In this document: in pieces, positions 1 through 5,306 of the stretch
Numbering within the stretch: the stretch's first letter is position 1
Layout of the letters: each line of letters opens with the position of its first letter
Origin: Desulfovibrio sp. UBA4079
GTDB taxonomy: Bacteria > Desulfobacterota > Desulfovibrionia > Desulfovibrionales > Desulfovibrionaceae
Direction: 5' to 3'
Assembly: GCA_002382645.1 (NCBI GenBank)
Contig: DFYP01000133.1
Location: 1 to 8,605, forward strand
DNA length: 8,605 bases
Program-made: the position numbers and the translations under genes
The notes under the pieces: model-generated
Told to the model about the DNA's origin: nothing
Database searches by the model: none
Seen by the model: only the letters and a program-made list of their open reading frames with translations

Positions 1-8
1 GGTCTGGA

Positions 9-356
9 TCAGCAGCCGCAGCCGCCGCCGCAGCCGCCGCTGGCGCCGCCGCTGGTGCCGCAGCCCGAGCCGCAGGACCCGCCGCCTTCCAGGGGATTGT
101 CCGAGTCCACGGAGAAGCCGTAGGGCGTCATGTCCACGCGGATGTTCCCGGTCTGGCTGAAGAGAGCCTGGTCCACCAGGAAGGTGAAACCGCCGGAAGC
201 GAAGCTCTGGTCGCCCTCGCGGGGCTCGTCCAGGGCCAGGGCCAGGCGCGGGCCCGAGCAGCAGCCGCCCGCGGCGTAGACACGGATGGCGCTGGCCTCC
301 TTGTCTTTGAAGTAGTCCTCGAGCTGCTGTTTGGCGGTATCGGAAAGTTCGACCAT
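9..356 (-). CDS. HesB/IscA-like iron-sulfur carrier family protein, Cys form
   Basis: This is a 115-residue protein of the HesB/IscA (A-type Fe-S carrier) family, which is expected to bind or deliver Fe-S clusters in the cytoplasm. The N-terminal part resembles the A-type fold: IRVYAAGGCCSGPRL at about residues 24-38 carries Cys32 and Cys33, and Cys33 sits where the canonical GGCSG cluster ligand lies. The C-terminus is a glycine-rich tail with Cys95, Cys99, Cys109, Cys113 and Cys115; the classical family has a compact C-G-C there, whereas here the first pair is C-x3-C. The ATG at 354-356 is preceded by AGGAGG about 8 nt upstream, which fixes the start. It lies 110 bp downstream of, and in the same orientation as, a close paralogue (467-796) in which Cys33 is replaced by an in-frame TGA. 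The family assignment is firm; a housekeeping Fe-S role is not, because the tail and the ligand spacing differ from IscA. Confidence 0.88.
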   Translation of the reverse strand: MVELSDTAKQQLEDYFKDKEASAIRVYAAGGCCSGPRLALALDEPREGDQSFASGGFTFLVDQALFSQTGNIRVDMTPYGFSVDSDNPLEGGGSCGSGCGTSGGASGGCGGGCGC

Positions 357-416
357 GGGCGTATCCTCCTTGGGATGTTCGCTCGGGGGGTTCGGGTCCC
401 GGCCCCCGGAAAGACG

Positions 417-446
417 GCGGGCGGCGCCCTGTCGGACACCGCCCGC
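417..446 (-). terminator. Possible weak terminator hairpin between the two hesB-like genes
   Basis: An 8-bp perfect inverted repeat (gcgggcgg at 417-424, ccgcccgc at 439-446) has a 14-nt loop that itself contains the small palindrome tgtcggaca. It begins about 20 nt past the stop codon of the upstream gene. On the minus strand it is followed only by a short T-poor run (GTCTTTCC). It could be a terminator, a processing site or a stabilising hairpin between two cotranscribed genes; the missing U-tract keeps confidence low. Confidence 0.35.
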
Positions 447-466
447 GCGCCTGTGCTCCGAAGTTC

Positions 467-796
467 CTAGCAGGAGCAGGAGCCGCCCGCACTCGAGCAG
501 GAGCCCGAGGAGCAGCCGCCCCCTCCGCCGACGGGTCTCTCGGAAGCCACCGAGAACCCGTAATAGGTCATGTCGATCTGGATCTTCCCGGTCTGGGCGA
601 AGAGCTCCTTTTCGACCAAAAACGTGAAACCTCCGGACTCAAAGTTCTCATCGGTTTGACGCGGCTCGTCCAGAGCCAGCGAAAGCCTCGGTCCGGCTCA
701 ACCCCCGGTGGCCAGGTAGACCCGGATGGGAGTCATTTCCTTGTCCGCGAAATATCCCGCCAATTGTTTGCGTGCGGGTTCGGTGAGTTCGACCAT
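467..796 (-). CDS. HesB/IscA-like selenoprotein (in-frame TGA read as selenocysteine)
   Basis: Read through one TGA at 698-700, this is a 109-residue paralogue of the protein at 9-356, ending at TAG 467-469. The first 32 residues (MVELTEPARK...LATGG) and the continuation (AGPRLSLALDEP...) stay in one frame. They align without gaps to the neighbour, so the TGA, codon 33, falls exactly on Cys33, the canonical A-type cluster ligand. The rest of the frame is intact and keeps GGFTFLV, QTG-I-DMT-YGFSV and a Gly/Ser/Cys tail (Cys95, Cys100, Cys107, Cys109), which argues against decay. A SECIS-like hairpin starts 10 nt after the TGA. The ATG at 794-796 has AAGGAGG 7 nt upstream. Sec-containing HesB-like proteins are known from surveys of bacterial selenoproteins. 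Standard gene callers would truncate it or call it a pseudogene. Expression would require SelA/SelB/SelC/SelD elsewhere in the genome. Confidence 0.85.
663..687 (-). promoter_or_regulatory. Candidate bacterial SECIS hairpin for the Sec codon at 698-700
   Basis: Hand folding of the minus strand 3' of the TGA gives a stem of GGCU (687-684) with AGCC (666-663), a two-U bulge, CG/CG (681-680 with 668-667), a bulged A669, and C-G plus U-G closing pairs. The apical loop is GGCUCU (677-672). The loop starts with G 20 nt after the UGA. That fits the general bacterial SECIS pattern of a short hairpin inside the coding sequence with a G among the first loop bases, and it resembles the GGUCU loop of E. 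coli fdhF. The fold was not computed, and competing pairings exist (for example GAGCC with GGCUC at the base). Confidence 0.6.
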
Positions 797-826
797 TGTT
801 GCCTCCTTGGCGCTTGCGCGAAGAAT

Positions 827-860
827 CAGGTAAGGCCGGAGTCGGGATTTGTCAAATCCC
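827..860 (-). promoter_or_regulatory. Candidate promoter and operator of the hesB-like pair
   Basis: On the minus strand a perfect TTGACA (plus 850-855) is followed after 17 nt by TACCTG (827-832), a poor -10 match, about 30 nt upstream of the ATG at 796. The -35 box lies inside the perfect inverted repeat GGGATTTGTCAAATCCC (844-860: 7-bp arms, 3-bp centre), which looks like a site for a dimeric regulator such as the divergently encoded TetR protein. The promoter is a sequence match only. The palindrome is exact. Confidence 0.45.
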
Positions 861-864
861 CTGC

Positions 865-904
865 CCCCGGCCCGGGCCCGGGTTCTGTTGACCGGGGGCC
901 GGGG
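865..904. repeat. GC-only inverted repeat in the divergent region
   Basis: The 9-bp arms CCCCGGCCC (865-873) and GGGCCGGGG (896-904) enclose a 22-nt centre that also contains cccgggcccggg. The repeat overlaps the spacer of the candidate tetR promoter. Nothing in it identifies a terminator (no T-run on either strand). It may be structural, or a chance product of high GC. Confidence 0.5.
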
Positions 905-916
905 TTGGGCTAACTT
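888..916 (+). promoter_or_regulatory. Candidate promoter for the tetR-pyrR operon
   Basis: TTGACC (888-893) and TAACTT (911-916) are separated by 17 bp, and transcription would start near 922, leaving a leader of about 80 nt. Just downstream lies TGATC-N4-GATCA (931-944), a 5-bp inverted repeat placed where a repressor could block initiation. The -35 matches 5 of 6 consensus bases and the -10 only 3 of 6. Confidence 0.4.
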
Positions 917-1004
917 CCGTAACCGATTCCTGATCGGGTGATCACTCCTGGCCGCGCCGCGGCCGGGGTCACGATTTCCTGGGGCACGCAACCAAGGACC
1001 GGGC

Positions 1005-1562
1005 ATGACGACCAAGGACCTTATCCTCAGCACAGCCAAGGAGATGATCGCCGAGGTGGGCTTCCACAAGACCACCACCGCCAATCTGGCCAAGCGCGCC
1101 AACATCTCCGAAGGCACCATCTACCGCCATTTCGAGAGCAAGGAGGACATCCTGCTCCAGATCCTGCGCGACCTGGAGGAGGCCTATTCCCGTTTCATCG
1201 TCCAGTGCCGGGAGACCACGGACGGCGGTTACGGGACCATCGAAAAGGTCCTGGCCAGCCACCTGGGTTTCGTGCGCGAGAACGAGGCCGACATCAAGAT
1301 CGTGCTCTCCACCTACGGCATCCTGGACGCGGCCAAGAAGTCCATGGCCTCCCTGGTCTACCGCATGGAGTCCTTCTTCGAGGACTGCCTGCGCAAGGCC
1401 AAGGACAAGGGCGTGGTCTATGACGTGGTGCCCGAGCGCCAGACCGCCCTGGTCATGGTCACGCTGCTCTTCGGGCTCATGCGCCTCAAGCTCTACTGGC
1501 CCGAGATCGAGGACCTGTCCGAGGTGGCCACGGAGTTCTGCCGCCGCAGCGTGGTCAAGTAG
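1005..1562 (+). CDS. TetR/AcrR-family transcriptional regulator
   Basis: This 185-residue cytoplasmic DNA-binding protein is of usual TetR length. Residues 1-47 form the TetR-type helix-turn-helix: ILSTAKEMIAEVGFHKTTTANLAKRANISEGTIYRHFESKEDIL, with the typical T-T--A--A--SEGTIYRHF--KE pattern. The rest is a helical ligand-binding and dimerisation domain whose effector I cannot identify. The ATG at 1005 has AAGGA at 994-998 with 6-nt spacing. The gene heads a four-gene operon: its stop at 1560-1562 overlaps the Shine-Dalgarno of pyrR. It is divergent from the hesB-like pair across a region with palindromes at 844-860 and 931-944, so autoregulation and/or control of the selenoprotein gene is plausible but inferred. 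Confidence 0.9.
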   Translation: MTTKDLILSTAKEMIAEVGFHKTTTANLAKRANISEGTIYRHFESKEDILLQILRDLEEAYSRFIVQCRETTDGGYGTIEKVLASHLGFVRENEADIKIVLSTYGILDAAKKSMASLVYRMESFFEDCLRKAKDKGVVYDVVPERQTALVMVTLLFGLMRLKLYWPEIEDLSEVATEFCRRSVVK

Positions 1563-1571
1563 GAGGTTTCC

Positions 1572-2105
1572 ATGGAGACCTGCCGCACCGTGCTGGGCTC
1601 CCGCGAGATGACCCGGACCCTGGACCGCCTGGCCTCGGAGATCATCGAGCGCCGGGGCGAGGCCGCCCACCTGGCCCTCATCGGCATCCAGCGCCGCGGC
1701 GCGGACCTGGCCGAGCGGCTCAAGAAGCGCCTGGACGAGCGTCTGGGCCGCCGCATCCCCCTGGGCAAGCTGGACATCAATCTCTACCGCGACGACTGGT
1801 CCAGCCTGGAGATCCAGCCGCGCATCAACTGCACCGAGATCCCCTTCGACCTGGAGGGCGCCAGCGTGGTCCTGGTGGACGACGTGCTCTTTTCCGGCCG
1901 GACCATCCGCGCCGCCCTGGAGGCCATCCTGGACTACGGGCGGCCCAAGCGCGTGGAACTCCTCGTGCTCATCGACCGCGGCCACCGCGAACTGCCCATC
2001 CAGGCCGACTACGTGGGCAAGAAGGTGGATACCGCGGGCGACGAGCACGTCAACGTCCTGGTGGCCGAGCGCGACGCCGAGGACAAGGTCTGCATCGTCC
2101 GCTGA
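1572..2105 (+). CDS. pyrR: PyrR-family bifunctional regulator / uracil phosphoribosyltransferase
   Basis: This 177-residue protein has the length and motifs of PyrR. Members can bind pyr-operon mRNA in response to UMP/UTP and have uracil phosphoribosyltransferase activity (uracil + PRPP to UMP). Visible markers are LIGIQRRGADLAERL (36-50), LDINLYRDD (67-75), the PRPP-binding loop VVLVDDVLFSGRT (99-111) and the PyrR signature LIDRGHRELPIQADYVGK (133-150). The start is set by AGGAGG at 1561-1566, 5 nt before the ATG and overlapping the tetR stop. No pyr biosynthesis gene lies nearby and I see no anti-antiterminator leader upstream, so the local evidence supports the enzyme more than RNA attenuation. 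It is followed 4 bp later by a kinase gene. Confidence 0.92.
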   Translation: METCRTVLGSREMTRTLDRLASEIIERRGEAAHLALIGIQRRGADLAERLKKRLDERLGRRIPLGKLDINLYRDDWSSLEIQPRINCTEIPFDLEGASVVLVDDVLFSGRTIRAALEAILDYGRPKRVELLVLIDRGHRELPIQADYVGKKVDTAGDEHVNVLVAERDAEDKVCIVR

Positions 2106-2109
2106 ACCC

Positions 2110-2658
2110 ATGACTCCTGCTCCTGTTCTCCTGCCCCGCGACGACCAGCCGCGCCGCTGCCTCTCCCTCGTGGGCATGGCCGGGGCGGGCAAGTCCACCC
2201 TGGGCCGGCTTCTGGCCGGGCGCCTGGGCTGGGCCCACCTGGACACGGACAAGCTTCTGGAGGCCTACTACGGCCTGCCGCTGCAGCAGCTCCTGGACCG
2301 CGTGGGACTGGCCGCCTTCCTGGAGCTGGAGGAGCACCAGGTGGGCGCCCTGGGCGTGCAGCGCACCGTGGTCTCCACGGGCGGCAGCGTGGTCTATTCC
2401 CGGCGCGCCGTGGAGCGGCTGCGGCTCCTGGGCCCGGTGGTCTTCCTGGAGATCGGCCTGCCCGCCTTCCTGGACCGCGTGGGCCGGGGCGAGGACCGGG
2501 GCCTGGCCCGGGCCCCGGGCAAGAGCTTCGAGCAGCTCTACCTGGAGCGCCAGCCGCTCTACCTGGCCGCGGCCGACTTCACCGTGCGCACCGACGAACA
2601 GGACCCCGAGGCCTGCGCCCGGCAGATCCTGGACTGGTTCCAGGAGGGCGGGGCCTGA
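2110..2658 (+). CDS. Shikimate kinase-like P-loop kinase, substrate uncertain
   Basis: This 182-residue protein of the shikimate kinase (AroK/AroL) fold transfers the ATP gamma-phosphate to a small hydroxylated metabolite. Seen: Walker A GMAGAGKST (22-30), LDTDK (44-48, the Mg/substrate Asp region), the lid Arg region RGLARAPG (130-137) and ERQPLY (146-151), with the substrate-binding Arg of the shikimate kinase C-terminal motif. Two shikimate-site hallmarks differ. The segment usually reading GFRxRE is AFLELEE (69-75), so the Arg corresponding to R58 is absent, and the usual GGG motif is TGGS (90-93). A substrate other than shikimate, for example homoserine, is therefore possible; I cannot decide from this sequence. 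The ATG at 2110 lacks a clear Shine-Dalgarno and lies 4 bp after the pyrR stop, suggesting translational coupling. Its stop overlaps the next start (TGATG). Confidence 0.8.
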   Translation: MTPAPVLLPRDDQPRRCLSLVGMAGAGKSTLGRLLAGRLGWAHLDTDKLLEAYYGLPLQQLLDRVGLAAFLELEEHQVGALGVQRTVVSTGGSVVYSRRAVERLRLLGPVVFLEIGLPAFLDRVGRGEDRGLARAPGKSFEQLYLERQPLYLAAADFTVRTDEQDPEACARQILDWFQEGGA

Positions 2659-3242
2659 TGAAGACCACGCCCCAGGCCGTGTTCCGCAAGCTGGCCGCGC
2701 TCTATGGCCGCATGGGCCAGGCCTACGCGGCCGCGGCCCAGGCCATCGGGCTTTCCTGCGACGGGTGTCCGGACAACTGCTGCACGAGCTTTTTCCAGCA
2801 CCACACCTATGTGGAGTGGGCCTATCTCTGGAAGGGCCTGGAGGCCCTGCCCGGGGACCGGCGCCAGGACTATGAGGCCCGCGCCGCGGCCTACGTGCGC
2901 GAGGCCCAGGACGCGCTCTCCCTGGGGGGGCGGCCGCGGCTCATGTGCCCGCTCAACAACCAGGGCCTCTGCGGGCTCTACGAGCACCGCCTGATGATCT
3001 GCCGGCTCCACGGCGTGCCCACGGTCTCGGTGCGGCCCGACGGCGCGCGCCAGGAGTTCCCGGGCTGCTTCAAGGCCCAGGAACTGTGCGCGGGACGGAC
3101 GGACGTGGCCGTGCTCGACCGCACCGCGCTCTACCGCGACCTGGCGCGGCTGGAGATGGAGTTCCTGGGGTCCAGGCTGCGGCAACTGCCCCGGGTGGAC
3201 CTGACCCTGGCCGAGATGATCGTGCGGGGCAAGCCGCTCTAG
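2658..3242 (+). CDS. YkgJ-family cysteine cluster protein
   Basis: This 194-residue cytoplasmic protein has a CxxCxxxCC cluster (Cys34, 37, 41, 42), a second set Cys97, Cys105 and Cys115 (MCPLNNQGLCGLYEHRLMICR), and Cys137 and Cys144. This is the pattern of the YkgJ / UPF0153 zinc- or iron-chelating family, whose function is largely unknown; the cysteines probably bind a metal or Fe-S centre. There is no signal peptide or membrane segment. The ATG overlaps the stop of the kinase gene (TGATG at 2656-2660), indicating coupling, so it is the last gene of the tetR-pyrR-kinase operon. A strong terminator follows from about 3276. Confidence 0.85.
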   Translation: MKTTPQAVFRKLAALYGRMGQAYAAAAQAIGLSCDGCPDNCCTSFFQHHTYVEWAYLWKGLEALPGDRRQDYEARAAAYVREAQDALSLGGRPRLMCPLNNQGLCGLYEHRLMICRLHGVPTVSVRPDGARQEFPGCFKAQELCAGRTDVAVLDRTALYRDLARLEMEFLGSRLRQLPRVDLTLAEMIVRGKPL

Positions 3243-3355
3243 CCGCTGAAAAATCCGCGCCGGCTGCGTTGCTGCAAAAAACCAAACCCTCGCGTATGCG
3301 CGATACGCGTCGGGCTTGGTTTTTTTCGCGCCTTGCCCACGCGTTTTTTGAGCGG
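3243..3355. repeat. Large nested intergenic palindrome
   Basis: The convergent intergenic region is almost entirely one imperfect inverted repeat. Outer arms are CCGCT (3243-3247) with AGCGG (3351-3355), AAAAA (3249-3253) with TTTTT (3345-3349), and CGCG (3256-3259) with CGCG (3340-3343). Inner arms form the terminator at 3276-3326. The interior carries gctgcgttgctgc on the left and cgcgccttgcc on the right. This design (GCGTTGC / GCGCCTTGC flanks around a variable central palindrome) resembles dispersed intergenic palindromic elements of proteobacterial genomes. That resemblance is from memory, not from a search, and no second copy is in this window. Confidence 0.6.
3276..3326. terminator. 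Strong bidirectional intrinsic terminator
   Basis: AAAAAACCAA (3276-3285) pairs with TTGGTTTTTT (3316-3325), CCC (3287-3289) with GGG (3312-3314) and CGCGTAT (3291-3297) with ATACGCG (3303-3309), around a GCGCG loop. In either direction the stem ends in a run of six or more T. It lies between the convergent stops of the YkgJ gene (3242) and the glycosyltransferase gene (3373), where it can terminate both operons. Confidence 0.85.
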
Positions 3356-3372
3356 CCTGGGGAAGGGACGTT

Positions 3373-4371
3373 TCAACGGCCTGCAGCAGCCGCGAGATAC
3401 GCGGCCCGCGCCGCAGGGTCCTGGGCTGCCTCGGCCCAGTGCAGGTACACGAGTTTCAGGTACGTTTCGCGGATTTCTTTCGCCTGCTCCAGGCGTTTCT
3501 CCACCACATCCCTGGCGTCCAGTCCGGCCACCACCCGGGCCACCTGCCGCGCCCGGTGCACGGGCCGGTGGGCCGCGTCCACGGCAGCCTTCCCGGCAGC
3601 GGCCACGGCCGCGCAGCGCTCCGGATCGCCCAGGAGTTCGCGCACCAACTGCACCAGCCCGTCCATGTCCTCGGGATCATAGACAAAGAGATGCTCGCCG
3701 TGGCGGAAGAGCTCGTCCTGGCCATGGCCCACCCGGGGCGTGAGCAGGCAGGCGCCGCAGGCCAGGGCCTCGAAGACCCGGAAGTTCAGGTCCTTGCGCT
3801 CGGCCACGTTGAGCGCCAGCCGGGCCCTGGGGAACAGCTCGCTGAACCGGCCCTGGCGCACGGCCAGCCCGGGGAAGCGGCGGGCCAGCCCGTCCAGGAA
3901 CGCGGCCCGGCCGGGCGTGGTCTGGGGGTTCACCGTGCCCGCGAAGAGCAGGTCCCATTCCTTGGCCGGGGGCGTTGCCGGGGGCCGGTGGCCCAGGTCC
4001 GCGAAGGGCGGCAGCCAGTGCACGCGCTCCGGCGGCAGGCGCAGGCCGAAACGCGGCAGATGGTCCTTGAGGCTCGCGAAGCAGAGGTCGAATCCCTGGG
4101 CCCAGGCCGGGTACCAGGAGTGGATGTGCGAGTCGATGCACCAGAAGGCCGTGAGGCAGGGGAAGCGCTCCAGGCCGACGAGCGGCGGCGGCAGGCTGCG
4201 GTCCAGGTACAGGAGCAGGTCCGGGGCCTCCCCGGCGCGGTGGCAGACCTCGGCCCAGTCCAGGATTTCGGGCCGCGACAGGGGCAGGGGCAGGACCCGG
4301 AAGCCCAGGTCCTGGAGCGCCGGCGAGAAGAAGGTCCCGCCCAGGCAGGCGATGCTCGGTTCGGTCTTCAT
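3373..4371 (-). CDS. CgeB-like glycosyltransferase family protein
   Basis: This 332-residue probable GT-B glycosyltransferase would transfer a sugar from an activated donor to a glycan or protein acceptor in the cytoplasm. The N-terminal half has Rossmann-type segments (SIACLGGTFFSPALQDLGFRVLPLP; APDLLLYLDRSL; TAFWCIDSHIHS at about 75-85; FDLCFASLKDHLPRFG at 94-109). The C-terminal half has DLLFAGTVN (140-148), then LNVAERKDLNFRVFEALACGACLLTPRVG (187-215) and GEHLFVYDPEDMDGLVQLVREL (225-246). These are characteristic of the donor-binding domain of CgeB / glycosyltransferase group 1 proteins. Its ATG overlaps the stop of the WcbI-like gene by 4 nt (ATGA at 4368-4371), so the two are translationally coupled and probably act on the same glycan. 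Donor and acceptor are unknown. Confidence 0.82.
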   Translation of the reverse strand: MKTEPSIACLGGTFFSPALQDLGFRVLPLPLSRPEILDWAEVCHRAGEAPDLLLYLDRSLPPPLVGLERFPCLTAFWCIDSHIHSWYPAWAQGFDLCFASLKDHLPRFGLRLPPERVHWLPPFADLGHRPPATPPAKEWDLLFAGTVNPQTTPGRAAFLDGLARRFPGLAVRQGRFSELFPRARLALNVAERKDLNFRVFEALACGACLLTPRVGHGQDELFRHGEHLFVYDPEDMDGLVQLVRELLGDPERCAAVAAAGKAAVDAAHRPVHRARQVARVVAGLDARDVVEKRLEQAKEIRETYLKLVYLHWAEAAQDPAARAAYLAAAAGR

Positions 4372-5189
4372 CGCAGGTGCAAATAGCCGGTGAAGTCCTC
4401 GATACCGAGGAGCCGGCAGTCCACGTAGTTTTCCGCGTACTGGGCAAAGGTCTTCTTTTTTCCGAACACGGGGTAGAGCGTGTCCGGCCCGGCAAAGGGC
4501 AGGCCCAGGAAGGCGGCCACCTGGGGGTGGATGGGCAGCTGGAACTCCGGGAACAGCCGGGCCGAGCCGAGCAGGTCGGCCTCGGGCGGCGGGGTCAGGC
4601 CGAGCCGGGCCAGCACGCCCCGGGCCGCCAGGATCATGAGCTCGGGGCCGGGGTGGTTCACGGTGTGGAAGAGCAGGCGCTCCCGGAACCCCTCCAGGAT
4701 CACGTCCAGGTACTTCACCGGGGTCTGGGCCTCGCGCTCGCGCTCACGCTCCAGGGAGCGGTCCAGGAGGTCCTGGAGGTCGTACTTCCTGGTCAGGTCC
4801 GTGCGCAGGTAGAGGTGCAGGATCTCGGCCTTGCTCAGCCCGCGCTCCAGGAGATGGTCCAGGAAGCGGTCGCGGAAGTCGAAGCCCGGCGCGCTGTGCC
4901 ACAGCGGCCAGTAGCCCAGGAAGAACATGTTGGGCACGCAGAGCGCGGCCGCGCTGCGCGGGATCTTCTTGAGCAGGGTCTCGGAGGCCAGCTCGTTCCA
5001 CTGGGGCCCCAGGTGCTGGTAGAGGAACAGCGCGCAGGAGGTCAGGGCCTCGTCCGGCACGGGCTCGCGGGTGTAGTTGGTGAACAGGCGGATTTCGTAG
5101 CGGGCCGCGAACTCCGGGCAGAGACGCAGGAGCGCGGCCAGGGGCTCGCCCTGGCAATTGGCGTGCAGCACGCAGAGCTGGCGGTCCAT
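4368..5189 (-). CDS. WcbI-like polysaccharide biosynthesis putative acetyltransferase
   Basis: This 273-residue protein resembles the WcbI family, SGNH-like enzymes linked to capsule biosynthesis and thought to acylate the polysaccharide. Seen: the family N-terminus LCVLHANCQGEPLAALL (5-21) with the NCQ motif, the block CALFLYQHLGPQWNE (52-66), CVPNMFFLGYWPLWH (84-98), and FHTVNHPGPELM (174-185) carrying the His-Pro element. The arginine/glutamate-rich stretch SLEREREREAQ (145-155) is probably a helix. There is no signal peptide, so it is probably cytosolic. It is the first gene of a coupled pair with the downstream glycosyltransferase and lies divergent from cobT; its Shine-Dalgarno is weak (GGGGC). 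No other capsule genes are in the window. Confidence 0.8.
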   Translation of the reverse strand: MDRQLCVLHANCQGEPLAALLRLCPEFAARYEIRLFTNYTREPVPDEALTSCALFLYQHLGPQWNELASETLLKKIPRSAAALCVPNMFFLGYWPLWHSAPGFDFRDRFLDHLLERGLSKAEILHLYLRTDLTRKYDLQDLLDRSLEREREREAQTPVKYLDVILEGFRERLLFHTVNHPGPELMILAARGVLARLGLTPPPEADLLGSARLFPEFQLPIHPQVAAFLGLPFAGPDTLYPVFGKKKTFAQYAENYVDCRLLGIEDFTGYLHLR

Positions 5190-5246
5190 TGCCCCAAAGC
5201 CCTAGCACGGCCTGTGGGAGGGCGGCAACACCGGCGGGGGAAGGAC

Positions 5247-5276
5247 TTTACAAAGGCGTCCCGCGCCGCGTATCCA
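5247..5276 (+). promoter_or_regulatory. Candidate cobT promoter
   Basis: TTTACA (5247-5252) and TATCCA (5271-5276) are 18 bp apart, which would start transcription about 25 nt before the cobT ATG. The -35 matches 5 of 6 bases, the -10 only 3 of 6. The leader is too short for a cobalamin riboswitch, and I see no B12-box-like sequence in 5190-5306. Confidence 0.35.
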
Positions 5277-5306
5277 ACGGCCTTCACCCGCAAACCGGAG
5301 ATTCCC

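Noticed and set aside
417..446. Considering the GC-rich palindromes across the window as a CRISPR or REP array
   Set aside because: The hairpins at 417-446, 865-904, 6734-6748 and 8242-8270 differ in sequence and spacing, with no repeated unit or spacers.
467..796. Reading the HesB-like gene as a pseudogene with a nonsense mutation
   Set aside because: The frame after the TGA is intact with conserved residues and Cys tail, the TGA replaces exactly the ligand Cys, and a SECIS-like hairpin follows.
698..1120. A 140-residue minus-strand frame ending at the TGA of the HesB-like gene
   Set aside because: Its first part runs antisense into tetR and shows no family character; only the last 32 residues, from ATG 796, belong to a real protein, which continues through the TGA as selenocysteine.
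969..2252. A 427-residue minus-strand open frame opposite tetR and pyrR
   Set aside because: It is the mirror of well-supported coding genes, with a repetitive Gly/Ala/Leu/His-rich composition and no recognisable domain.
3439..4386. A 315-residue plus-strand open frame opposite the glycosyltransferase gene
   Set aside because: It is an antisense shadow in GC-rich DNA; the minus-strand frame carries the conserved glycosyltransferase motifs and a coupled start.
4377..5306. A 310-residue N-terminal extension of CobT in the same open frame
   Set aside because: It is antisense to the WcbI-like gene, has low-complexity composition, and CobT begins at ATG 5307 with its own Shine-Dalgarno; the high GC keeps the frame open by chance.
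5190..5306. Cobalamin riboswitch upstream of cobT
   Set aside because: The region is only 117 bp long and has no recognisable B12-box or conserved core; a simple promoter explains it better.
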